This document shows, one piece after another, positions 43,833 to 53,141 of a stretch of 64,000 nt of DNA (the stretch's first letter is position 1; each line of letters begins with the position of its first letter). This stretch comes from an uncultured Altererythrobacter sp. (lineage in GTDB: Bacteria > Pseudomonadota > Alphaproteobacteria > Sphingomonadales > Sphingomonadaceae): positions 558,001 through 622,000 of the forward strand of contig CANLLZ010000002.1 in the NCBI GenBank assembly GCA_947492235.1, read 5' to 3'. A program made the translations under genes and the position numbers. The notes under the pieces are model-generated. The model had not been told where the DNA came from. It searched no databases and was given only the letters and a program-made list of their open reading frames with translations.

Positions 43833-45296
43833 ATGGCTTCTCGCAACCTTCCTGTTCTGACCACCCAGACGGCAATCGCACGGCGGCGCTTCTTGGTGCT
43901 CGCGGCGTTTCTGGTTACCGTATTCCTTCTCGGCGGAGCATCGCGCGAGGACGAGATTCACCTGATCCTGCTGCGCCCGCTTGCTGTCCTCGCCGGAGCC
44001 TATGCGCTGTCGGTCGCGCGGATCGATCAATTGCGCGAGTTTGCCGTGCCGCTGGGGCTTCTGGCCCTGCTGGCGCTGTGGATGGGGCTTCAGCTGGTGC
44101 CGATCCCGTTCGACTGGTGGGCCGCTCTGCCCGGGCGCGAACCCTATGCCCGCTTGCAAGAGCTTGCCGGAATAGAGCCTTTTGCGCGCCCCATGACCCT
44201 GTCGGTCGAGGGGACTTTGAATGCGCTGTTCTCGCTGACCATTCCGGCCGCTGTCCTTCTGCTGATCGCGGTGCAGGACAATCGCAACCGGGCGCGAACA
44301 TTGCTGCTCGTGGGCGCATTGTCGTTGCTGAGCATTCTCTATGGCTTCGTGCAATATGCACTGCCATCCGGCGACAGTCTGCATCTCTACCGCATCAGCA
44401 GCGGCGGTTTTCCCGTCGGCCTGTTCGCCAATCGCAACCACAATGCGGTGATGGGCGGCATGATGCTGCTGGGGCTGGCGTGGTATTTCGGGACGCTGAC
44501 CCGCCGCAGCCCGTGGCTCGCACTAAAACTTGCCGTAATCGCCGGATTTGCGGTCATCCTGTTCCTGCACGGTTTCATTGCTGCCTCGCGCGCAGGCCTT
44601 GTCATCACCGGCGTATCGGTGATCGCGTCCTTCCTGTTCGTGAAGGATTCCGCCCTGCTTCGCGGCGATGGGGTCAACCGGTCCAGGTCCAAAACGAAAT
44701 CGGGCGGCACACAGTTGAGCCCACAGTGGCGCAAATATCTGGTTCCGGCGGGCTATGCTGCCGGGCTGGCGCTCATTCTGGGCGTGATTTTTGCCACCCA
44801 GCAGACTCAGGCCCTCGACCGGCTGATCGAAGGCGATCCATTGCAGGAAAACCGCGGCCGCGTGCTGCCGGTCCTGATCGAAATGGCCCGCGCCATGCTG
44901 CCCTGGGGTTCCGGTTTCGGGAGCTTCGAGTTTGCATTCCGTGCTTACGAGCCGGTCGAGATGCTCCAGCCCAAATATTTCAACGAGGCGCATAATGATC
45001 TCCTGCAATGGGTCATCGAAGGAGGCATCCCGGCGGTGCTGATCGCCGGCGCATTGGCGGTGTGGATGATCGTGCGCGGGCTGGCGGCGTTCCGGACCAG
45101 CTCGAACCCTTACCCGCAAGCCGGGGGATCGCTCGGCTTCCGCATGTCGGATGCCGCGACCAAGCGCCTCGCGGTCCTTTTCGTCATGCAACTCGTGCTG
45201 GCCAGCGCGGTCGACTATCCGCTGCGGACGCCGATCATGATGGCGCTGTTGGCGGTAATCATCGCTATTTTCGCATCCGGCGAGAAGAGGCCCTAG
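43833..45296 (+). CDS. O-antigen ligase/polymerase-family membrane protein (Wzy candidate 1)
   Basis: An integral membrane protein of 487 residues with about twelve hydrophobic segments and a large periplasmic loop (about residues 230-390) between them, ending near a pattern EAHNDLLQWVIEGG typical of O-antigen ligase (Wzy_C) domains. Such proteins polymerise repeat units or ligate polysaccharide. It follows the pse genes and precedes the export proteins; a second polymerase-like gene is at 58804. I cannot tell polymerase from ligase. Confidence 0.82.
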   Translation: MASRNLPVLTTQTAIARRRFLVLAAFLVTVFLLGGASREDEIHLILLRPLAVLAGAYALSVARIDQLREFAVPLGLLALLALWMGLQLVPIPFDWWAALPGREPYARLQELAGIEPFARPMTLSVEGTLNALFSLTIPAAVLLLIAVQDNRNRARTLLLVGALSLLSILYGFVQYALPSGDSLHLYRISSGGFPVGLFANRNHNAVMGGMMLLGLAWYFGTLTRRSPWLALKLAVIAGFAVILFLHGFIAASRAGLVITGVSVIASFLFVKDSALLRGDGVNRSRSKTKSGGTQLSPQWRKYLVPAGYAAGLALILGVIFATQQTQALDRLIEGDPLQENRGRVLPVLIEMARAMLPWGSGFGSFEFAFRAYEPVEMLQPKYFNEAHNDLLQWVIEGGIPAVLIAGALAVWMIVRGLAAFRTSSNPYPQAGGSLGFRMSDAATKRLAVLFVMQLVLASAVDYPLRTPIMMALLAVIIAIFASGEKRP

Positions 45297-45384
45297 CAAC
45301 GCATCGCGCGAACACGGGGCAATCACTGGCCTCTCGCGCGTTGCCATAAACGCCGCCGCCCATTAAGGACGAATTCTTAGGTCC

Positions 45385-45407
45385 GGCTCCCTTGTGTGCA
45401 AGGGGCC
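45385..45407 (+). promoter_or_regulatory. Hairpin in front of the export gene
   Basis: GGC (45385-45387), a bulged T, then CCCTTG (45389-45394) pair with CAAGGG (45399-45404) and GCC (45405-45407) around TGTG. It sits 25 bases before the lipoprotein start and is followed by only three Ts. It could attenuate or stabilise the mRNA; the stem is seen, the role inferred. Confidence 0.4.
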
Positions 45408-45432
45408 GTCTTTCGGTATTCGGGTCGCTTTT

Positions 45433-46155
45433 ATGAGTTTGCTTTTTTTCTTCCGCCGTATTGCGGTTCTGATGGGTGTCGCCGCCCTCGCTGCTTGCGC
45501 GGGGGACAAGACTGTCGGCAGCAGCCCGAACGTCACATCCGTGGTCGGCGATGCCCTGCCCATGCCGAAAAGCAGCGATCTGGTCGCCGCCAGTCGCCCC
45601 TATCTCGTCGGTCCGTTCGACAAATTGCGGATCGAGGTATTCGGGGTCGAGGACTTGCAGCGCGATGTCCAGATCGATGCCAGCGGGCAATTGTCCTTCC
45701 CGCTGATCGGCACCGTCGAGGCAGCAGGCCTAACGCCCAACCAGCTGGCCGCGCTCGTCGACAGCCGGCTGCGCGGGCGCTTCGTGCGTGACCCGCAGGT
45801 GACCGTCAATCTGGTCGAGACAATCAGTCAGACCGTGACGGTAGACGGGCAAGTCAACGAGCCGGGTATCTATCCCGTGGTCGGGCGCTTCACCCTGATG
45901 CGCGCCATCGCGACCGCTTCGGGCACCAGCGAATATGCCAAGCTGGATGACGTGATCATCTTCCGCGATGTCGACGGGCGGACCTATGCCGGATTGTACA
46001 ATCTGGGGGCCATCCGCCGGGGCAATTATGAAGATCCCGAAGTGTTTGCCAACGACATCGTGATTGTCGGCGATTCGCCCCAGCGGCGGATGTTTGAAGA
46101 TGTGCTTGCCGCGTCGCCGCTGCTTACCACCCCGCTCATTATCCTGTTCCGCTGA
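45433..46155 (+). CDS. wza: Wza-type polysaccharide export lipoprotein
   Basis: An outer-membrane polysaccharide exporter. With the start ATG 45433, the 240-residue precursor has a signal peptide with lipobox LAACAG, a Poly_export domain (RPYLVGPFDKLRIEVFG) and SLBB-like units (VTVDGQVNEPGIYPVVG). It is shorter than E. coli Wza, similar to short forms from other alphaproteobacteria (ExoF/GumB type). The kinase gene follows directly, giving the usual Wza-Wzc pair. Confidence 0.9.
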   Translation: MSLLFFFRRIAVLMGVAALAACAGDKTVGSSPNVTSVVGDALPMPKSSDLVAASRPYLVGPFDKLRIEVFGVEDLQRDVQIDASGQLSFPLIGTVEAAGLTPNQLAALVDSRLRGRFVRDPQVTVNLVETISQTVTVDGQVNEPGIYPVVGRFTLMRAIATASGTSEYAKLDDVIIFRDVDGRTYAGLYNLGAIRRGNYEDPEVFANDIVIVGDSPQRRMFEDVLAASPLLTTPLIILFR

Positions 46156-46170
46156 TCGAGACCTGAGGCG

Positions 46171-48402
46171 ATGGCCACGACCTATCCTAATCCGCCTGCG
46201 GGCCAGCCCGACCCTTACCAGGGCCCCTATGGTAGCGGTGCGCCTGTAAAGGGCGACTATGGCTATGCCGGAGACGGTTTCGGCACGATCGATCTCGAGG
46301 CGCTGTGGCGCATGATCGCCCGCCGCTGGAAGATGATCGCGGCGATCATCATCGCCTGCCTGCTCGCCGGAGTGGTGATCAGCCTGCTGATGACCCGCGA
46401 ATACACCGCCGAATCGCGCATCGAAATCAGCCGGAAGACCGACAATATCTCCAACGTCGAGGGCGTGGAGACCGAGGATTACTCGCAAAGCATCGAATTC
46501 TACGAAACGCAGTATGCGCTGCTGGAATCCGATTCCTTGGCCGAGCGGGTGGCGCGCAGCCTGAACCTGTCGGGCGATCCGCGTTTTTACGAGATGTTCG
46601 GCGCGCAGATTGCGGGTGCGAGCGGCGCGGGTGGCAATGCCGCTGCCGCAGAACGCCGCGCCCGCGTGGCGCAGGCTGGGCGCATTTTGCTCGACAACGT
46701 CTCGATCGAGCCCGTTCGCGGATCGAGCCTGGTGGACGTCAAATTCACCAGCCCCGACGCGGCCTATTCGGCCAATATCGCCAATGCCTGGGTCGAGCAG
46801 TTTACTGCGGCGACACTGGATCGCCGCTTCGATTCCACCGCCGAGGCACGCCAGTTCCTCGAAGGACGTCTGGCAGAATTGCGCGAAAGGCTCGAGGAAT
46901 CCGAGCGCAATCTGGTCACCTACGCGACCGACAAATCCATCGTGGCGCTGGGCGGCACCGGCGAAGAGGCAGGCTCCCGGCGCACGCTGGTCGATGCCGA
47001 TCTGCAGGCGCTTAACGACGCTTTGGCAGAGGCCACGGCCGACCGCATCCGTGCACAAAGCGTGGCCGGGCAGGCGGGCAACGCCAATGAGGCCGACGTC
47101 ACCAATGCCACCTTGTCGCAGCTTCGCGCCCGCCGGGCCGATGCCGCGTCCGAACGCGCTGCGCTGCTCGCCAGGTTCGAACCTGCCTATCCGGCCGTCG
47201 AAGCGCTGACTTCCCAAGTGGCAGCGCTGGATGCCGCGATTGCCGCCGAGGCAGGCCGCGTGCGTCAGTCGAGCAACACATCCTATCAGGAAGCGCTCCA
47301 GCGCGAGCGCGAATTGCAGGCGCGGGTCAATCAGCTGAAGGGCGACTTCACGACCCAGCAGGCGGATTCGATCCAGTACAACATCTTCCAGCGCGAAGTG
47401 GACACCAACCGCGAGCTGTATGATTCGCTGCTCCAGCGTTACAAGGAAATCGGCGTTGCCAGCGTCGGCAGCAACAATATCGCAATTGTCGACCGGGCGA
47501 GCGTCCCGACCTCGCCTTCCAGCCCCAGCATTCCGATCAATCTGGCGCTTGCCCTGATTGCCGGTCTGGCGCTGTCTTCCGCCTATGTCTTCATCAGCAA
47601 CCAGCTGGACCAGACGGTCACCTCGTCGGACGATGTGACGGACGGCCTTGGCATTCCGTTCCTCGGCGCCGTGCCGCAATTTGCCGAGGGCGATATTCTC
47701 GATCAGCTGCGCGACCGGAAATCGGCTCCGTTCGAAGCGTATCTGTCGGTCATGACCAGCCTGTCTTTCGCCACCGAGCATGGATTGCCGAAATCATTCC
47801 TGACGATCAGCACCCGCCCCAACGAAGGCAAGACGACCACTGCTGTCGCGCTCGCCCGGATCATGGCGACCACCGGCAAGCGCGTGCTGCTGATCGATTC
47901 CGACATGCGCAACCCGTCGATCCACGGCGTGTTCGATATGGATAACGAGCGCGGCCTTTCGACCTATCTGACGGGCGAGAACGATCTGGCGAAACTTATC
48001 CGCCAGAGCGACAATCCCAACCTGTCTGTGATGTCTGCCGGCCAGCGCCCGCCCAACGCGGCTGAGCTGCTGAGCGGAGAGCGCATGGCCGATCTGGTCA
48101 GCGCCATGACGGCGCAGTTCGATCATGTCGTCGTCGATTCGCCGCCTGTTCTGGGTCTGGCCGATGTCCCGCTGCTTGCTTCCGCCGTGGAAGGCATTGT
48201 TTACATGGTCGAAGCGCGCGGCGTGCGTATCCGTGAGATCAAATCCGCGCTCGACCGCATCAGTCTGCCGGGCACCGCGATATTCGGCGGCATCGTTACC
48301 AAGCTGGACAAGGCCGACGCGGCCTACGGCTATGGCTACGGATACGGTTATGGCTATGGATACGGCAAAGACGGCCAGCGCGGCGCCGACGCGGTAGCCT
48401 GA
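46171..48402 (+). CDS. wzc: Wzc-type tyrosine autokinase and chain-length regulator
   Basis: Inner-membrane co-polymerase that pairs with the exporter and controls polymer length by phosphorylation. The 743 residues have a Wzz-like N-terminus with transmembrane segments near residues 60-80 and 450-470, a long coiled-coil periplasmic region, then the BY-kinase domain: Walker A PNEGKTTT (Lys554), Walker A' LLIDSDMR (Asp576) and VVVDSPPV. The C-terminus is a tyrosine cluster of seven Tyr-Gly pairs (residues 719-732), the phosphorylation tail. Starts 15 bases after the export gene. No separate Wzb phosphatase is in the window. Confidence 0.94.
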   Translation: MATTYPNPPAGQPDPYQGPYGSGAPVKGDYGYAGDGFGTIDLEALWRMIARRWKMIAAIIIACLLAGVVISLLMTREYTAESRIEISRKTDNISNVEGVETEDYSQSIEFYETQYALLESDSLAERVARSLNLSGDPRFYEMFGAQIAGASGAGGNAAAAERRARVAQAGRILLDNVSIEPVRGSSLVDVKFTSPDAAYSANIANAWVEQFTAATLDRRFDSTAEARQFLEGRLAELRERLEESERNLVTYATDKSIVALGGTGEEAGSRRTLVDADLQALNDALAEATADRIRAQSVAGQAGNANEADVTNATLSQLRARRADAASERAALLARFEPAYPAVEALTSQVAALDAAIAAEAGRVRQSSNTSYQEALQRERELQARVNQLKGDFTTQQADSIQYNIFQREVDTNRELYDSLLQRYKEIGVASVGSNNIAIVDRASVPTSPSSPSIPINLALALIAGLALSSAYVFISNQLDQTVTSSDDVTDGLGIPFLGAVPQFAEGDILDQLRDRKSAPFEAYLSVMTSLSFATEHGLPKSFLTISTRPNEGKTTTAVALARIMATTGKRVLLIDSDMRNPSIHGVFDMDNERGLSTYLTGENDLAKLIRQSDNPNLSVMSAGQRPPNAAELLSGERMADLVSAMTAQFDHVVVDSPPVLGLADVPLLASAVEGIVYMVEARGVRIREIKSALDRISLPGTAIFGGIVTKLDKADAAYGYGYGYGYGYGYGKDGQRGADAVA
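48325..48366 (+). repeat. Seven-fold Tyr-Gly coding repeat at the end of the kinase gene
   Basis: Forty-two bases encode Tyr-Gly seven times, using both Tyr codons and three Gly codons in a near-hexanucleotide pattern (TAC/TAT followed by GGC, GGA or GGT). The partial degeneracy slows slippage, but the number of units could still vary between strains. Confidence 0.9.
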
Positions 48403-48424
48403 TCCGGCGCGAAAGGGGTCTGCT

Positions 48425-49624
48425 TTGCGCAAACTGATTGTCTGGCTGCTGGCATTGCCACTGGCGGCGCTCGCGATGAGCGCGGCGATTGGCGGTGCCA
48501 CCAAACTGCGCAATCCGTCAGTCGCCGAGCAAATATGGCCCACACCCGGTCTGACTTTCGAGCAGCAGGCGGAAACAGCCTTTGCCTCGCGAATCGGCGA
48601 CGAGCTGACGCAAATCGACAGCGCTTACCGCCCGGAAGATGGCGCCCTCGCCCGTCAGGCCTTCGCGAAGGAGCCTTCCGCCTATTACGCCCTGAGCCTG
48701 CTGGCTCTCGACGCGTCGGCAACCGGCGATGCGAACCGTGCGCGGGAAATGTTCTCCATCCTTAGCGAACTCGACAAGCGCCAGACGCTCGCCAATCTCT
48801 GGCAGCTGTTCGATTACGGCAACAGGGAACAGCTGGGGCCGATGATGCGCTCCGCCGACCAGCTATTCCGCAGCAATGTGCAGGCGCGCGACCGGATCAT
48901 GCCGGGCCTGGCCGATGCGACCGCTATCGAAGGCGCTGTGCCCGCGATCGAGGCCGAGCTGTCCGACAATCCGCCTTGGGCGTGGCAATATTGGTGGTCG
49001 CTCGTCCGGAAACCGGCGGCCTTCGACAATGGCGCGGAGTTGCGGGCGCGCGCGCACCGGCTTGGGCTAGAGACGCCGCCCGGATTTGACCGCGCTTTCC
49101 TGTTTGCGCTGGCAGAGGCGGGCAAGCTGGATGCGGCGCAATCGCTGGCAGCGGAGCTGGGCGACACCGAGCCTGCTCGCCTGACCAGCGGTGGAACGCT
49201 GACATTCGACTTCACCGAGTCAGGCGGCCTGCCACCATTTGCGTGGGATGTCGTCAGCGAAGGCGAATATGGCGGCTATTACGATCCGCAACTGGGCGAG
49301 CTGGGGATCAGCGCCATGGCCCGCTCCGGCGGTACGGTGGCGCGGCGGCTGATCGCTCTCGCGCCCGGCAGTTACGCGATGACGGTGCAGGCGCGGCTCA
49401 CCAATACAGGCGAGCCTCCCGCCAGCGTCACCATGCGCTGTGCCAACCGCGCACGCACACAGTTTGCCGACGTCGCACTGACCGAGCGCAACTCGGTCGG
49501 GAATTTTACAGTGCCGGGGGAAGGCTGCGCCTTTGGCTGGATCGAAGTGCAGGCCGAAGCGGTCGACGATGCGGAAGGCTATGACATTGCAGTCGAATCC
49601 ATCCGCATCGCGGCGGCCAGCTGA
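48425..49624 (+). CDS. Exported helical-repeat protein of unknown function
   Basis: A 399-residue protein with an N-terminal signal or anchor (hydrophobic residues 4-24). Residues 40-240 are alpha-helical and TPR-like (short Ala-rich helix pairs); from about residue 255 a beta-rich domain (GTLTFDFTESGGLPPFAWD onward) with two cysteines near the end looks like a carbohydrate-binding-type beta-sandwich. I start at TTG 48425 with AAAGGGG about 8 bases upstream. It lies between the kinase and the epimerase and probably acts in the periplasm in polymer assembly. I know no named family. Confidence 0.62.
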   Translation: MRKLIVWLLALPLAALAMSAAIGGATKLRNPSVAEQIWPTPGLTFEQQAETAFASRIGDELTQIDSAYRPEDGALARQAFAKEPSAYYALSLLALDASATGDANRAREMFSILSELDKRQTLANLWQLFDYGNREQLGPMMRSADQLFRSNVQARDRIMPGLADATAIEGAVPAIEAELSDNPPWAWQYWWSLVRKPAAFDNGAELRARAHRLGLETPPGFDRAFLFALAEAGKLDAAQSLAAELGDTEPARLTSGGTLTFDFTESGGLPPFAWDVVSEGEYGGYYDPQLGELGISAMARSGGTVARRLIALAPGSYAMTVQARLTNTGEPPASVTMRCANRARTQFADVALTERNSVGNFTVPGEGCAFGWIEVQAEAVDDAEGYDIAVESIRIAAAS

Positions 49625-49656
49625 CCCCAACCCATTCCAACCGGGCACAATCTAAT

Positions 49657-50805
49657 ATGCATATTCTCATCACCGGCGGTCTTGGCTTTATCGGCCGCGC
49701 AATTTCCCGCCGCCTGTTGGCCGAGGGCGGCCATCGCCTGACCATTGTCGATACGCTGAGCCCCCAGGTGCATGCCGAGGGCGAGACCTATCCTGACATA
49801 ACCGGCCATGATGCCGTCACTTTTGTGCAGGCCGACATCGCCGAGCCGGGCGTGCTGCGCGCCGCTCTGGCCAAGAAGGCCGACGCGGTCATCCATCTGG
49901 CGGCGGAGACCGGCACCGGCCAGTCGATGTACGAGATTGAGCGGTATTACCGGACCAATGTCACCGGCACTGCGATTCTGCTGGAAGAAATCGTCAAGAC
50001 GCCGGAATTGCGGCCCGAATGCCTGCTCCTGGCCTCGTCCCGCTCGATTTACGGCGAGGGCGCATATGTGATGGCCGGGGAGCAAGCCGATCCAGCTGCG
50101 CAGCGCTTTTATCCCGCTGCACGGACGGTGGCCGATATGGACGCAGGCCGATTCGACTTTACCGCGCCCGATGGCACGCCGCTGGTGCCGGTTGCCACGC
50201 ATGAAAGTGACCCCGCGGATCCCCGTTCGCTTTATGCTGCATCCAAGTTGGCGCAGGAGCAAATGTGCCGGATCGCCTGTGAGAGCGTGGACATCCGGTT
50301 CCACGGACTGCGCCTGCAGAATGTCTACGGGCCGGGCCAATCGCTGAAGAACCCGTACACCGGCATCCTGTCGATTTTCACCAATATCCTGCGGCAGGAA
50401 GGCCAGATCGACATTTTCGAGGATGGCGAGGAAAGCCGCGACTTCGTGTTTGTCGAGGATGTCGCGCGGGCGTTCCAGACGGCGCTTACGCTGGACGATG
50501 CTGCGCCCGATGCGATCAATGTCGGGCTGGGAAAAGCCTATACGGTCAGCGAAATGGTCGCGCTTCTGGAAGCAAAAATGGATCGGCCGAACAGCTCCAA
50601 AATCTCCGGCAGGTTCCGCCCCGGCGATATCCGCCACAATTACGCAGACATTGCGCGGATGGAGCAGCATCTGGGTTTCACTCCCGAAGTCGACTTGCCC
50701 GAGGGGCTCTCGCGCACGGTCGACTGGGCGCTGGGACAACCGGTGGAAGAAGACCGGAGTGAAAAGGCCACGCAGGAATTGGCCGGGTTCCTCAAACGCG
50801 GCTAG
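49657..50805 (+). CDS. NAD-dependent nucleotide-sugar epimerase/dehydratase
   Basis: An extended-SDR protein of 382 residues with GGLGFIGRAI at the N-terminus, SSRSIYGEG and SLYAASKLAQEQ (Tyr-x-x-x-Lys). The long form with an insertion around residue 150-180 resembles dTDP-L-rhamnose 4-epimerase-like proteins rather than GalE. With the rmlBCD genes at the end of the block it may make dTDP-6-deoxy-talose or a related sugar; this is an inference. It has no clear ribosome site. Confidence 0.85.
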   Translation: MHILITGGLGFIGRAISRRLLAEGGHRLTIVDTLSPQVHAEGETYPDITGHDAVTFVQADIAEPGVLRAALAKKADAVIHLAAETGTGQSMYEIERYYRTNVTGTAILLEEIVKTPELRPECLLLASSRSIYGEGAYVMAGEQADPAAQRFYPAARTVADMDAGRFDFTAPDGTPLVPVATHESDPADPRSLYAASKLAQEQMCRIACESVDIRFHGLRLQNVYGPGQSLKNPYTGILSIFTNILRQEGQIDIFEDGEESRDFVFVEDVARAFQTALTLDDAAPDAINVGLGKAYTVSEMVALLEAKMDRPNSSKISGRFRPGDIRHNYADIARMEQHLGFTPEVDLPEGLSRTVDWALGQPVEEDRSEKATQELAGFLKRG

Positions 50806-50815
50806 GCTGTTTCCT

Positions 50816-51796
50816 ATGAGCCAGACCACACTCATCCCGTGCGCAATACTGGGCGCAGGCCGGATCGGCTGGAGCTATGATGGCGGCGCATGGGACGGCG
50901 AGCGGAGCGTCAGCCACGCCGCCTGTTACGACCGGCACCCCGCCACGCATCTGGTGGCGGTGTACGAGCCTGACGCAGCGGCACGTGAAGCCTTTGCAAG
51001 CGGCTATCAAGGCCCGAGCGATCCACTGGTCAGCGGTGACCTGGAACAAGTGCTGGCGCTGTCTCCGCAATGTGTGTCGGTGTGTTCGCCTTCGGAACAT
51101 CACGCAGCCCATATCGAGCGTCTGCTGGACACCAATGCGCGTTTCCTGTGGGTGGAGAAGCCGGTCACGCTGGCGCTCGCCGACCATAAGGCGCTGCTGC
51201 AAAGGTGGCGCAGAATGGGCAATCCGCCCCGCATCGGTGTCAATTATCTGCGCCGAAGCCTGCCACAATATGCTGCGCTGCAGGCTGCGGCGGCGAAGCG
51301 GGCGCCGGTCGCCGTCAATGCGACATACAGCCGGGGCCTTGCGGTCAATGGCGTGCATATGCTCGACCAGATCGGTGCGGTTCTCGGCATCAACGAGGCC
51401 CCTGAGCTCGACTGGATCGAGGCGAGCGATGCTGAGAATCCCTCCTTCGGGTTCCGCATCGGGGTCACGCGCGTGACCGTAAGCGGGATGGATCTGCCCT
51501 ATCATTGCATCGAGATTTCTGCGGTGTTTGCCGACCGCCGCCTGTCGGTGGTGCGCAGCGGGCTGGAACTGCGTGAGGAATTGGCCGTGCCCAATCCCGA
51601 TTACCCGGGCTTCCATCATCTTGCCCCCGCGACGGCGCACCCCGACGCCGAGCTTCACCGTGAAGCCATGCTGGACGGAACCTACCGCAATCTGGAGGCG
51701 CTCCTGGACACAGACAGCCCCCTGCCCAGCACATTGGAAACCAGCCTGTTTGCCGCCAGCCTGATGGAGCGGGTAACACGGGCAACCCAAACCTGA
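50816..51796 (+). CDS. Gfo/Idh/MocA-family oxidoreductase
   Basis: NAD(P)-dependent sugar or inositol dehydrogenase of 326 residues. N-terminal Rossmann motif ILGAGRIGWSYDGG and the family EKP motif in LWVEKPVTL (Lys115). Relatives next to a DegT aminotransferase and an acetyltransferase oxidise a UDP-sugar at C3 before amination, a pattern that matches its three neighbours. The start is ATG 50816, 10 bases after the epimerase stop. Confidence 0.87.
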   Translation: MSQTTLIPCAILGAGRIGWSYDGGAWDGERSVSHAACYDRHPATHLVAVYEPDAAAREAFASGYQGPSDPLVSGDLEQVLALSPQCVSVCSPSEHHAAHIERLLDTNARFLWVEKPVTLALADHKALLQRWRRMGNPPRIGVNYLRRSLPQYAALQAAAAKRAPVAVNATYSRGLAVNGVHMLDQIGAVLGINEAPELDWIEASDAENPSFGFRIGVTRVTVSGMDLPYHCIEISAVFADRRLSVVRSGLELREELAVPNPDYPGFHHLAPATAHPDAELHREAMLDGTYRNLEALLDTDSPLPSTLETSLFAASLMERVTRATQT

Positions 51797-51863
51797 ACGG
51801 CAGGCTTGAAGGCCGCCCCCTCGCGGCGCTAATGCCGCGGCACTATCCGGATAAGGAACGACA

Positions 51864-53141
51864 ATGACCCAGCCCCTGGCCCTGCACGGCGGAACACCGG
51901 TGATCGGCAGCCCCTTGCAGCCGTTCAAGAGCATGGGGCCTGCCGAGGAAGAAGCCGCCGCAAGCGTGGTGCGCAGCGGAGTTTTGTCGGCCTATATCGG
52001 CGCGCCGGGCGATGGCTTTATGGGCGGCACATATGTCCGGGCTTTCGAGAAGAAAGCCGCCGAGTATTTCGGCGTCAAACACGCGCTGGGCGTCAACAGC
52101 TGGACCAGCGGGCTGATTGCCGAGGTGGGTGCGATTGGCGTTGAGCCGGGCGACGAGATCATCACCACGCCGTGGACCATGTCCGCCACCGCCATGGCGA
52201 TCCTGCACTGGAATGCGATTCCCGTCTTTGCCGATATCGACCCGCGCACCTTCAATATCGACCCGGCTTGCGTGGAAGCGCTGATCACGCCGCGCACCAA
52301 GGCGATCATGCTGGTCGATATCTTCGGGCAGAGCGCAGATGTCGACGCCCTGAAGGCGATTGCCGACAAGCACGGGTTGAAATTGCTGGGCGATACGGCG
52401 CAGGCTCCAGGATCGAAGCGCGGCGACGGGCTGACCGGCACGCGGGCCGATATCGGTGGCTTCTCGCTCAATTATCACAAGCATATCCATTGCGGCGAAG
52501 GTGGCATTCTGGTCACCGATGACGACGAACTGGCGAAGAAGCTGGCGCTACTGCGCAATCACGCGGAATCGGTGGTGCAGCAAGACGATCCGGCCAGCCT
52601 TGCGAATATGATCGGCTACAATTTCCGAATGGGCGAAATCGAGGCGGCAATTGCCAGCTGCCAGCTCGACAAGCTGGAAGAGCGCATTGCCGACCGGCAG
52701 CGGGTGGCCGCGCAATTGAATACCGGGCTGGAGGGGCTGGAGGGCCTCTCTACGCCTTTCGTCGCGGATTACAGCACGCATGTGTATTACGTTTACGGCC
52801 TGACGCTGGACGGCGCAGCGCGCGAAGTGGGCCGCCCTGCCCTGATCGAGGCGCTTAAGGCCGAGGGCGTACCGGGGCTGATGCCGGGCTATGTCAACGT
52901 TCACCGGCTGCCGATTTTCACCAAGCAGATCGCTTACGGTACCGGCGGGCATCCGTGGTCCCTGCGCGAGGACCGCAGCTTCACCTATGACACCGGCACC
53001 TGCCCTGTCGCCGAGCGGCTGCATGACGGCGATTTTCTGGGGCTGAACCTGTGCATGTTCCAGTTCCCCGAAGACGAAGTGCAACTGGTGATCGACGCCT
53101 TCCGCAAGGTCTGGAGTCAGCTGGACAGTCTGCGCGGATGA
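51864..53141 (+). CDS. DegT/DnrJ/EryC1/StrS-family aminotransferase
   Basis: A PLP-dependent sugar aminotransferase of 425 residues. PLP lysine Lys206 in NYHKHIHCGEGG, the same position as in PseC, plus the GVNSWTSGLIAEVG cofactor-phosphate region. AAGGA is 7 bases before ATG 51864. It is distinct from PseC and could aminate the product of the Gfo/Idh enzyme just upstream. Its stop overlaps the next start by 4 bases (ATGA). Confidence 0.9.
   Translation: MTQPLALHGGTPVIGSPLQPFKSMGPAEEEAAASVVRSGVLSAYIGAPGDGFMGGTYVRAFEKKAAEYFGVKHALGVNSWTSGLIAEVGAIGVEPGDEIITTPWTMSATAMAILHWNAIPVFADIDPRTFNIDPACVEALITPRTKAIMLVDIFGQSADVDALKAIADKHGLKLLGDTAQAPGSKRGDGLTGTRADIGGFSLNYHKHIHCGEGGILVTDDDELAKKLALLRNHAESVVQQDDPASLANMIGYNFRMGEIEAAIASCQLDKLEERIADRQRVAAQLNTGLEGLEGLSTPFVADYSTHVYYVYGLTLDGAAREVGRPALIEALKAEGVPGLMPGYVNVHRLPIFTKQIAYGTGGHPWSLREDRSFTYDTGTCPVAERLHDGDFLGLNLCMFQFPEDEVQLVIDAFRKVWSQLDSLRG

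Noticed and set aside
45730-47781. A 683-codon open frame on the minus strand across the export and kinase genes
   Set aside because: It is the mirror of wza/wzc, whose proteins have clear domains and motifs. GC-rich coding DNA gives long antisense frames by chance, and the antisense protein has no sensible composition.
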